From NCBI RefSeq assembly GCF_018100795.1, contig NZ_JAGJDY010000001.1:434001-498000 (forward strand): 64,000 nucleotides of DNA, given 5' to 3'. The notes beneath the pieces are model-generated. The model searched no databases. It worked only from the letters and a program-made list of their open reading frames with translations, and was not told where the DNA came from. A program made the translations under genes and the position numbers. The DNA comes from Alteromonas sp. MMG017 (GTDB lineage Bacteria > Pseudomonadota > Gammaproteobacteria > Enterobacterales > Alteromonadaceae). How positions within the stretch are numbered: the first letter of the stretch is position 1; every line of letters begins with the position of its first letter. Positions 56,937-64,000 of the stretch are shown here, in pieces.

Positions 56937-57801
56937 GGCCATAAAGAAATATGCGATTTTCAATGTGATTTTGCACCGCGCGAGCCAGAGTTAAGCACTC
57001 TACATCACGCCCCTTTGCGGCTAAATCTTGCGGCAAGAAACCGTGATCGACCGTTTCCACTCCTTGGCTAATAATAGGCCCTTCATCAAGTTCATCACTA
57101 ACATAATGAGCCGTAGCGCCTACTAACTTAATGCCTTTTTCATAAGCTTGATGGTAAGGCTTCGCTCCTTTGAAGCCGGGTAGCAACGAGTGGTGAATAT
57201 TAATCGCTCGGCCTTTTAGCTTCACGCACATGTCGTTCGACAACACCTGCATATAGCGGGCAAGTACCACTAAATCCGTATCATATTGCTGAATAACTCC
57301 CCACACCAAGGCTTCTTGTTCAGCCTTAGTTTCGCTGCTAATAGGAAAGTGGTAGTAAGGAATATTGTGCCATTTTGCTAGGCTGTCGCAGTCCGGGTGA
57401 TTAGACACTATAGCTTGAATATCAACGGCTAAACTGCCCACCCGCCAACGGTATAACAAATCATTTAAGCAATGATCTTGCTTCGACACCATGATCACAA
57501 TTTTAGGTTTATATGCCTTTGCGACCAACTGCCATTGCATCGAAAACTTATCGGCTTGCGGGCTAAAACCTTCAAAGAAGGCTTGTCTGTCGAAGTTCGC
57601 ACCATTGTCGGGCCGAAATTCAATGCGAATAAAGAACTGTCCGTTTTCGGTATCGTCAAACGAGTGAATTTCGGTAATGTAGAAGCCGTTTTGATACAAA
57701 TAACGGGTGACCACATCTACCGTACCCAATTTACTTGAACAGCTAGCGGTAATAATTTGTGCTTGCGCGTTTTGTTGTTGAGTATTTGTAGGCAGCGCCA
57801 T
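56911..57801 (-). CDS. purU: Formyltetrahydrofolate deformylase
   Basis: A 296-residue enzyme releasing formate from 10-formyl-THF. It has an N-terminal ACT domain (about 12-90) and a formyltransferase-like catalytic domain with N-I-H-H-S-L-L-P-G-F and the catalytic Asp in E-L-D-E-G-P-I-I. The ATG at 57801 is chosen: AAAGGAA lies 5 bp upstream, while the open frame beyond it lies inside the soxG end region. Downstream of soxG, it would regenerate THF when sarcosine oxidation floods the one-carbon pool. It is the last gene of the sox operon. Confidence 0.95.
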   Translation of the reverse strand: MALPTNTQQQNAQAQIITASCSSKLGTVDVVTRYLYQNGFYITEIHSFDDTENGQFFIRIEFRPDNGANFDRQAFFEGFSPQADKFSMQWQLVAKAYKPKIVIMVSKQDHCLNDLLYRWRVGSLAVDIQAIVSNHPDCDSLAKWHNIPYYHFPISSETKAEQEALVWGVIQQYDTDLVVLARYMQVLSNDMCVKLKGRAINIHHSLLPGFKGAKPYHQAYEKGIKLVGATAHYVSDELDEGPIISQGVETVDHGFLPQDLAAKGRDVECLTLARAVQNHIENRIFLYGQKTVVFTK

Positions 57802-57839
57802 TGCTGTTCCTTTCACGAAATATAAAGAGGTAGACCCAA

Positions 57840-58439
57840 TTATAGGGTTACACGCAAACCATATTCTTTGCTGCTTTCCTGTAACCACAACCAAAAGTAG
57901 TCGGCAAAGCTTCGGCGTACGATAAGCTGAAAACTGTCGTTACCAGTGCGGCGAATATGAGTAGACGATTTAGCGAATGCGGTACCGATAACCTTTCCAA
58001 CAGGAAACTGCTTAAGGTGAAAATCGTAGCCCGTTGATTTTTGCAGTACCTTAATACAATCAGGCCCGCTGATCTCAAGAATAGTTTGCCCGCCACTAAT
58101 ATCAGACACCGCAAAGTGTCCAGTGATACTTTCCCTTAGAGCCGCTTCTGTTGCTTCTTCTTTCCCGCCTTCAACAATAATGAGCCACTCATCAGGCGAT
58201 AACCACATAATTGTAGCGTTATCATTTTGTAGAGACGTGCAAGGGGTTAGCGGTAGCGTTAAACCCAGTGCTTTTTCTACGCCGTTTTTAAATTCTGGAC
58301 TGTCGCTATTGCCTCGTAGATTAAGGTGCCCCAGCAGCTTAGCTTCACGAAGAGACACGCCGCCTTCGTTCGTTACACTGGCTAAAGACTCAAAATCTGC
58401 ATGGTACAAAGGTGACTGTACATTAACGATATTAGACAT
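57840..58439 (-). CDS. soxG: Sarcosine oxidase gamma subunit
   Basis: A 199-residue subunit of heterotetrameric sarcosine oxidase, related to the GcvT fold. Family segments seen: W-L-S-P-D-E-W-L-I, S-D-I-S-G-G-Q-T, and G-N-D-S-F-Q-L-I-V-R-R-S-F-A-D-Y-F-W-L-W. The ATG at 58439 overlaps the soxA stop as ATGTCTAA, so the upstream extension of the frame is discarded. It lies between soxA and purU. Confidence 0.93.
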   Translation of the reverse strand: MSNIVNVQSPLYHADFESLASVTNEGGVSLREAKLLGHLNLRGNSDSPEFKNGVEKALGLTLPLTPCTSLQNDNATIMWLSPDEWLIIVEGGKEEATEAALRESITGHFAVSDISGGQTILEISGPDCIKVLQKSTGYDFHLKQFPVGKVIGTAFAKSSTHIRRTGNDSFQLIVRRSFADYFWLWLQESSKEYGLRVTL

Positions 58440-61400
58440 TTTGACGGTCTCCTTTGGCATCATAAAATACGGAACTGCATATCTCGGCTTCCACTGTGGT
58501 GCCATCGGCCAGAGGGACAAAAACAGACTGCCCCATGCGTTCAAGACCTCCTTTCACCACAGCCAGTGCAAAAGAGTGACCTAAGCACGCACTGTAATAA
58601 CTAGAGGTAACATGCCCCACCATAGTCATAGGAATACTTTCGTTGGGGTCGAACACAAGCTGCGCGCCTTCGGGCAATACAAAGTTTTTGTCTTTTGGCT
58701 TTAGGCCAACGAACTGCTTGCGATCGCTGCGCTGGTTATCTTCTCGGATCCACGAGCGTTTACCTAGGTAACTGAATTCTTTTTTCTTCCCTACCACCCA
58801 GTTCATGTCTAAATCTTGCGGCGTTACCGAGCCATCGGTATCTTGCCCCACTATAATAAACCCTTTTTCAGCCCTTAAAATATGCATGGTTTCCGTGCCG
58901 TAGGGGGTTATATCAAACTCCTCTCCGGCGGCCATTACCGCTTCCCAGGTATGAAGTCCATGGTTGGCTTGCACGTTTATTTCAAAAGATAATTCACCCG
59001 TGAACGAAATACGGAAGATACGCGCCTTCACGCCCGCCACTTCGGTGGCTATCCACCCCATGTAAGGAAAGGCCTCGTTGCTCACATCAGCATCAGTGAG
59101 TTTTTCCAACACCTTACGGCTATTGGGGCCTGAAATCGTCATGGTAGACCAATGATCGGTCACTGTACTAAAGTACACTTCTAATTCAGGCCATTCAGTT
59201 TGATGCCATAGTTCTAGCCAGCTTAAAACAGCAGGCGCACCGCCTGTGGTGGTGGTCATTAAGAAGCGGTTGTCGTTAATACACGAGGTTACCCCGTCGT
59301 CAAACACCATACCGTCTTCTTTACACATTACCCCGTAGCGACATTTCCCTACGGCTAACTGGCTCCATGGGTTGGTATAAACACGGTTTAAAAACTCTCG
59401 AGCGTCTTTGCCTTGAATATCTATTTTGCCAAGCGTTGAAGCATCTAAAATACCCACGCTATTTCGCGTGGCTAAGCACTCACGTTGAAGTGCTTGCTGC
59501 ATGGTTTCCCCTGGTTTAGGGAAATACCATGGGCGCTTCCATTGGCCTACATCTTCAAACTCTGCACCATTCGCTAAATGCCAACTGTGCATAGCGGTAA
59601 AGCGAGCGGGGTCGAAAAGATGCTTCACATCACTGCCCGACAGCGCCCCAAAGGTAACCGGCGTATACATAGGCCGAAAAATAGTGGTGCCGGTTTCAGG
59701 AATCGTTTTACCCAATGACTTGGCGGTAATTGCCATGCCATTAATGTTACCTAGCTTGCCTTGATCGGTACCAAACCCCAGTGCGGTATAACGCTTAACA
59801 TGCTCGATAGACTCAAAGCCCTCGCGGTTCGCAAGCTCAATACCTGCGGCGGTCACGTCGTTTTGGTAGTCGACAAATTGTTTAGGAGCACGACTGGTAG
59901 GTTTCACATGAGGAATATGAAACAGTGCCATAGCGGGTGCTTCAACGGGCTCTTTGATAACAGGCGTACTGCTTGGCTTTACTAGTTTTAGCTTCGGAAC
60001 TGGTTCAGCTGAAGGTTCTTGATCCGCTGAAGGCTCTTGATCCGCTGAAGGCTCTTGATCCGCTGAAGGCTCTTGATCCGGTTTACCGGTTGCCGCTTGT
60101 GATGCTTTAACGCCGCATTGCATACCTTCGTTCAACACCTGCGTTAACGAATATACGCCGTTAACGCCGCCACAGATAAGCTGTGCTTGCTCGGTTTTTC
60201 CTGGCACAAAACCTTGAATGTCATCTCGCCATACAGGCTTGCTACCCGTGTGCGACGATAAATGCAATACAGGGCTCCAACCGCCAGAACTAGCGACGGT
60301 ATCGCAGGTGTAACTCACCACTTCACCCTCAACCTTGTCGCCATTGCTGCTAATCGGTGCCACTTCCACCGATTTAACCCGCTTACTGCCCTTCACGTTA
60401 ATAATGGCGTGGCCGAATAAAACCTTAATGCCGAGCTCAATGGCTTGTTTAACTAAATCGCCTTCAGTACCTGCTTCTGGAGTAGGCCGTGTATCAGCTA
60501 TTACCGCCACTTCTTTACCAGCATCATGCCAAGCTATTGCGGCTTTATAGGCATTGTCGTTGGTGGTCATTAAGGCCAATGCATTGCCAGGTACTACCGC
60601 ATAACGATTAATATAAGTAGAAACCGCAGACGCCAACATACAACCCGGCACATCATTATTACCAAACACCAATGGCCTTTCGTGCGCGCCCGTGGCCAAA
60701 ATAACGTGTTTAGCCCGTACTTTATGCACCCGCTGACGGGTGCCATTGCTATCGGTTTCACCAATATGATCGCTACGGCGTTCGTTAATACCTAAAAAGT
60801 TATGGTCGAAATAACCAAATACGGTGCTGCGTGGAAGTAGCGTAACGTTTTCATTTTGCTCTAACTCGCTTAGGGTGTTGGCCACCCATGCAGATGCACT
60901 CATGCCATCAAGCAATTGGGTAGAGCACAGTAAACTGCCACCCATTTCGTTTTGTTCATCAGCAATAATAACGCGGCTGCCTGCTTGCGCTGCGGCTAAT
61001 GCTGCAGATAAACCAGCAGGGCCAGCCCCTACTACCATCACATCACAATGATGATGCATTTTGTCGTAGGTATCTGGGTCGGGTTGTAATGGGCTACTGC
61101 CTAAACCTGCACCTTTGCGAATAATTTTTTCATACGACATCCACATAGACTGCGGAAACATAAAGGTTTTGTAGTAAAAACCAGGGGGCATGGCTGCGCC
61201 GCCTACTTTACCTACCGTTTCCATTAAATCGAAATCTACATTAGGCCAACCGTTGGTGGCGTTGCACACAAGGTTTTGATACAGCTCGGTTTGCGTTGCC
61301 CGCGGGTTGGGAATAGTAGAAGCGTCGTTCGAGCCTATTTGAAAGATGGCATTGGGCTCTTGGGCATCAGCGGTAATAATGCCCCTTGGGCGGCTATATT

Positions 61401-61557
61401 TGAAACTTCTGCCTACTACATCAACGCCATTAGCTAATAATGCAGACGCGAGGGTATCGCCCTCAAAGCCCTGATAAGTTTTGTTATTAAACGTGAAATT
61501 TAAGGTTTTAAACCGATTAATGCGGCCACCTTGTTCAAGACGGTTTACTTGGCTCAT
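58432..61557 (-). CDS. soxA: Sarcosine oxidase alpha subunit
   Basis: A 1041-residue subunit of the complex that oxidatively demethylates sarcosine to glycine, passing the methyl group to THF. It has an N-terminal 2Fe-2S-ferredoxin-like domain (about 10-95), an FAD/NAD domain with G-A-G-P-A-G-L near residue 177, and a C-terminal GcvT-like THF domain (about 640-1030). The linker holds four exact D-Q-E-P-S-A repeats (494-517), encoded by an 18-bp tandem repeat; this and nearby residues account for its being longer than the usual roughly 1000 residues. It overlaps soxD by ATGA. Confidence 0.96.
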   Translation of the reverse strand: MSQVNRLEQGGRINRFKTLNFTFNNKTYQGFEGDTLASALLANGVDVVGRSFKYSRPRGIITADAQEPNAIFQIGSNDASTIPNPRATQTELYQNLVCNATNGWPNVDFDLMETVGKVGGAAMPPGFYYKTFMFPQSMWMSYEKIIRKGAGLGSSPLQPDPDTYDKMHHHCDVMVVGAGPAGLSAALAAAQAGSRVIIADEQNEMGGSLLCSTQLLDGMSASAWVANTLSELEQNENVTLLPRSTVFGYFDHNFLGINERRSDHIGETDSNGTRQRVHKVRAKHVILATGAHERPLVFGNNDVPGCMLASAVSTYINRYAVVPGNALALMTTNDNAYKAAIAWHDAGKEVAVIADTRPTPEAGTEGDLVKQAIELGIKVLFGHAIINVKGSKRVKSVEVAPISSNGDKVEGEVVSYTCDTVASSGGWSPVLHLSSHTGSKPVWRDDIQGFVPGKTEQAQLICGGVNGVYSLTQVLNEGMQCGVKASQAATGKPDQEPSADQEPSADQEPSADQEPSAEPVPKLKLVKPSSTPVIKEPVEAPAMALFHIPHVKPTSRAPKQFVDYQNDVTAAGIELANREGFESIEHVKRYTALGFGTDQGKLGNINGMAITAKSLGKTIPETGTTIFRPMYTPVTFGALSGSDVKHLFDPARFTAMHSWHLANGAEFEDVGQWKRPWYFPKPGETMQQALQRECLATRNSVGILDASTLGKIDIQGKDAREFLNRVYTNPWSQLAVGKCRYGVMCKEDGMVFDDGVTSCINDNRFLMTTTTGGAPAVLSWLELWHQTEWPELEVYFSTVTDHWSTMTISGPNSRKVLEKLTDADVSNEAFPYMGWIATEVAGVKARIFRISFTGELSFEINVQANHGLHTWEAVMAAGEEFDITPYGTETMHILRAEKGFIIVGQDTDGSVTPQDLDMNWVVGKKKEFSYLGKRSWIREDNQRSDRKQFVGLKPKDKNFVLPEGAQLVFDPNESIPMTMVGHVTSSYYSACLGHSFALAVVKGGLERMGQSVFVPLADGTTVEAEICSSVFYDAKGDRQNV
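60008..60079. repeat. In-frame 18-bp tandem repeat inside soxA
   Basis: Four head-to-tail copies of GCTGAAGGCTCTTGATCC (the first has one C-to-T change) code for four D-Q-E-P-S-A units. The period is a multiple of three, so copy changes would keep the frame. Confidence 0.95.
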
Positions 61558-61847
61558 TGTGTGTCCTCAGCAGTAATACTGGGCTGCTGCCCCATTTTGT
61601 AAGTTTCGAGTATTTTGTAGGTCACGGTGTGTCGGGTCATATTGAAGAACTTTCGACACCCAGTGGCGTGCACCCACATTTCATGGTGTAAACCACGGGG
61701 GTTTTTGCGGAAGAACAGATACTGAGACCATTCTTCATCAGTTAACGACTCTGGCGCTAAAGGGCGCACAATGTGGGCCTGACCGTGGGGGTGAAACTCT
61801 TCTTCTTCGCGATATTCTTCGCAATAAGGGCAGTAGATATGTAACAT
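61554..61847 (-). CDS. soxD: Sarcosine oxidase delta subunit
   Basis: A 97-residue zinc-binding subunit. The C-P-Y-C pair near residue 6, a His-rich F-H-P-H-G-Q-A-H stretch, and the late H-A-T-G-C-R-K-F-F segment match SoxD. It lies 17 bp after soxB and overlaps soxA by ATGA, the standard soxB-D-A-G order. Confidence 0.95.
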   Translation of the reverse strand: MLHIYCPYCEEYREEEEFHPHGQAHIVRPLAPESLTDEEWSQYLFFRKNPRGLHHEMWVHATGCRKFFNMTRHTVTYKILETYKMGQQPSITAEDTQ

Positions 61848-61864
61848 GTTTTAATCTCCCTGGC

Positions 61865-63115
61865 TTAGTGCGCAACACCGGCAGCGCCGTGTTCGTCAAT
61901 TAGTTTGCCCGATGTGAAACGGTTCACGTCAAAGGCCTTAGCAAGTGGGTGTGGTTCATCTTTTGCCACTGTGTGTGCAAAAACATGGCCCGATCCCGGC
62001 GTCGCTTTGAACCCACCGGTGCCCCAACCGCAATTAAAGTACAGCCCCTTAATATGGGTTTTTGAAATAATCGGGCAGGCATCAGGGCACGTATCAACAA
62101 TGCCGCCCCACGCGCGATTAAGCCTTACCCGGCTAAAAATTGGGAACATTTCGATAATGGCAGAAATAGTATGCTCAAGAATATTGAATGAGCCACGTTG
62201 CCCGTAGCCCAAGTAGCCATCGATTCCCGCGCCTATGACTAAGTCGCCTTTGTCCGATTGACTTACGTAACCATGTACATGGTTAGACATAACAACCGTG
62301 TCGAGTATGGGTTTAATCGGCTCAGACACCATGGCTTGTAAAGGATGAGACTCCAATGGCAGCTCCATGCCAACCATTTTGGCTAGCGTACCCGAGTTGC
62401 CTGCGGCTACGCAGGCAACTTTATCGGTAGAAATGAAGCCACGATTGGTTTCTACACCACAAACTGCTCCGTCTTTACGACGAATTCCGGTTACTTCGGT
62501 TTGCTGCAATAGGTCTACGCCTAGGGCATCTGCGGCGCGGGCATAGCCCCATGCCACGGCATCATGACGGGCTGTGCCGCCACGGGGTTGCCACGATGCC
62601 CCCATAACGGGGTAACGTGCGTTTTTAGAACAATCAAGAATTGGCACAAGGTCTTGTACTTCTTGGCCATTAAGTAATTGAGAGTCGATACCATTAAGTC
62701 GGTTAGCACTGACTCTTCGCTCAATGTCACGCATATCTTGTAATGTGTGACCTAAGTTCAGAACGCCGCGCTGACTGAACATTAAGTTGTAGTTTAAATC
62801 TTGGGCCAAGCCTTCCCACAACTTCAATGAATGTTCATACAAATGCGCCGCTTCATCCCATAAATAATTGGAACGAATAATGGTGGTATTACGCGCCGTA
62901 TTGCCGCCGCCAAGATAGCCTTTTTCAACCACAGCAATATTGGTCATGCCATGCTCTTTTGCCATGTAATAGGCCGTGGCCAAACCATGACCACCACCGC
63001 CAACAATAATGGCATCGTAGTGCTTTTTAGGCGTTGGGTTTCGCCATACTCGTTGCCAGTTTTCGTGGTGACTCAAGGAGTGCTTTAGCAGTCCGAACCC
63101 AGAGTATTTTTGCAT
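61865..63115 (-). CDS. soxB: Sarcosine oxidase beta subunit
   Basis: A 416-residue FAD amine oxidase subunit. The [10 protein letters not shown] dinucleotide loop near residue 40, [13 protein letters not shown], and [13 protein letters not shown] (the His expected to carry covalent FMN) are present. The ATG at 63115 has AAAGGT 6 bp upstream; the longer frame to 63130 only covers that site. It follows glyA by 96 bp. Confidence 0.96.
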   Translation of the reverse strand: MQKYSGFGLLKHSLSHHENWQRVWRNPTPKKHYDAIIVGGGGHGLATAYYMAKEHGMTNIAVVEKGYLGGGNTARNTTIIRSNYLWDEAAHLYEHSLKLWEGLAQDLNYNLMFSQRGVLNLGHTLQDMRDIERRVSANRLNGIDSQLLNGQEVQDLVPILDCSKNARYPVMGASWQPRGGTARHDAVAWGYARAADALGVDLLQQTEVTGIRRKDGAVCGVETNRGFISTDKVACVAAGNSGTLAKMVGMELPLESHPLQAMVSEPIKPILDTVVMSNHVHGYVSQSDKGDLVIGAGIDGYLGYGQRGSFNILEHTISAIIEMFPIFSRVRLNRAWGGIVDTCPDACPIISKTHIKGLYFNCGWGTGGFKATPGSGHVFAHTVAKDEPHPLAKAFDVNRFTSGKLIDEHGAAGVAH

Positions 63116-63211
63116 GGTTCTACCTTTCATTCATTGCGCGCAGCAATATCTGTTTATTAATGCCAACCCTACTTCTGTAGGCTGCTAGTCATAGTAAAAA
63201 TGGCTAAGATG

Positions 63212-64000
63212 TTATCGATAGACGGGATGGGCTTCACATAGCGCCAACACGTTAGCGCGTACGGTGGCTATCGTATTTTCGCTATGAATGTCGTCTAACA
63301 CATCGCAAATCCAATGGGTTAGGTCAGTCACCTCTTCAATTCCAAACCCTCTACTTGTGATAGCTGGCGTACCTATACGCAGTCCGCTGGTTACAAAAGG
63401 CGATTGGGGGTCGTTAGGCACTGAGTTCTTATTCACCGTAATATGTGCTTTACCAAGGGCGGCATCAGCATCTTTACCGGTCATATTTTTATCAATTAAA
63501 TCGAGCAAAAATAAATGGTTATCGGTACCGCCCGACACCACTTTGTAGGTACGTTTTTTAAATACATCAGCCATGGCCCGGGCGTTGTCGATAACCTGCT
63601 TTTGGTATTCAACAAAGTCTGCTTCCATGGCTTCTTTAAACGAAATAGCTTTGGCTGCAATAACATGCATTAGCGGGCCACCTTGGCCGCCAGGAAAAAC
63701 CGCAGAGTTAAATTTCTTTTCTAAAGCTTCATTGTGCTTGGCTAAAATAAGTCCGCCACGAGGGCCTCGAAGGGTTTTATGGGTAGTGGTGGTGACTACA
63801 TCGGCAATGGGTACTGGGTTAGGATACTGCCCGGCGGCTACTAAACCTGCCACATGCGCCATATCAACAAAAAACCACGCACCTACTTCATCGGCAATAT
63901 CGCGAAAACGCTGCCAATCTACTACGCGAGAATAAGCCGAAAAACCTGCAATAATCATTTTAGGTTTGTGCTCGTGCGCCAACGCCGCTACTTGGTCGTA
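63212..64000 (-). CDS. glyA: Serine hydroxymethyltransferase, C-terminal part
   Basis: The last 262 codons of a PLP enzyme interconverting glycine plus 5,10-methylene-THF with serine; the frame is open to the right edge, so the start is outside. The PLP lysine is in [33 protein letters not shown] and S-G-L-R-I-G-T-P-A confirm the family. Placed before soxBDAG, it is probably a dedicated glyA copy for sarcosine catabolism. Confidence 0.97.
   Translation of the reverse strand, partial: YDQVAALAHEHKPKMIIAGFSAYSRVVDWQRFRDIADEVGAWFFVDMAHVAGLVAAGQYPNPVPIADVVTTTTHKTLRGPRGGLILAKHNEALEKKFNSAVFPGGQGGPLMHVIAAKAISFKEAMEADFVEYQKQVIDNARAMADVFKKRTYKVVSGGTDNHLFLLDLIDKNMTGKDADAALGKAHITVNKNSVPNDPQSPFVTSGLRIGTPAITSRGFGIEEVTDLTHWICDVLDDIHSENTIATVRANVLALCEAHPVYR

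Overview
This window reads as chromosomal DNA of a marine gammaproteobacterium, most likely an Alteromonadaceae member (Alteromonas, Glaciecola or Paraglaciecola type). The inference rests on moderate GC, three TonB-dependent receptors, a TPP-riboswitch-led thi operon with a ThiD-ThiE fusion, a YcjX/YcjF pair, a BCCT carrier and a Pseudomonas-style soxBDAG operon. No rRNA, tRNA, insertion sequence, prophage or CRISPR array was seen. Genes are dense and intact, except cofC and glyA, which are cut by the window ends.

Left part (2-5.8 kb): the end of a coenzyme F420 operon. It holds a truncated cofC (F420 precursor guanylyltransferase), cofE (F420:glutamate ligase), an F420:NADP oxidoreductase and a luciferase-like F420-dependent oxidoreductase, followed by a TonB-dependent receptor. 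F420 is uncommon in Gammaproteobacteria, so this is one of the two most interesting parts of the window. Between it and the next operon lies a 101-bp near-perfect palindromic repeat element with a partial second copy.

6.1-12.8 kb: a TPP riboswitch followed by thiC-thiDE-thiF-thiS-thiG-thiH, with overlapping or abutting genes from thiC to thiG. 12.9-22.1 kb is mixed: a YHYH-domain lipoprotein, a ThrE-type exporter starting with TTG, the ycjX-ycjF-like pair, an AhpD-like protein, an MBL hydrolase, a LysR regulator and an acyl-CoA dehydrogenase followed by an 18-bp tandem array. 22.3-28 kb encodes a small secreted protein and a HlyD/RbbA/YhhJ-type ABC export system. 28.3-31.7 kb carries mmsB and mmsA (valine catabolism) with a divergent LysR gene. 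31.8-41.6 kb holds a siderophore receptor under a near-consensus Fur box, a hybrid histidine kinase, a TPR-sulfotransferase and a third TonB receptor.

41.7-50.4 kb looks like an uncharacterised oxidative catabolic locus: two aldehyde dehydrogenases, a GMC oxidoreductase, an enolase-superfamily dehydratase with an unusual first metal-ligand position, an IclR regulator and a beta-hydroxyacid dehydrogenase. 50.7-64 kb is a methylamine and one-carbon region: a GcvA-like LysR regulator, L-serine dehydratase, a BCCT carrier, an MFS carrier, and glyA-soxB-soxD-soxA-soxG-purU. Together these would import a betaine-type compound, demethylate sarcosine to glycine plus 5,10-methylene-THF, combine the two into serine through GlyA, and deaminate serine to pyruvate. 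PurU would recover THF. Three proteins here (BCCT, MFS and SoxA) carry Glu/Pro-rich low-complexity segments, and the one in SoxA is an exact 18-bp tandem repeat.
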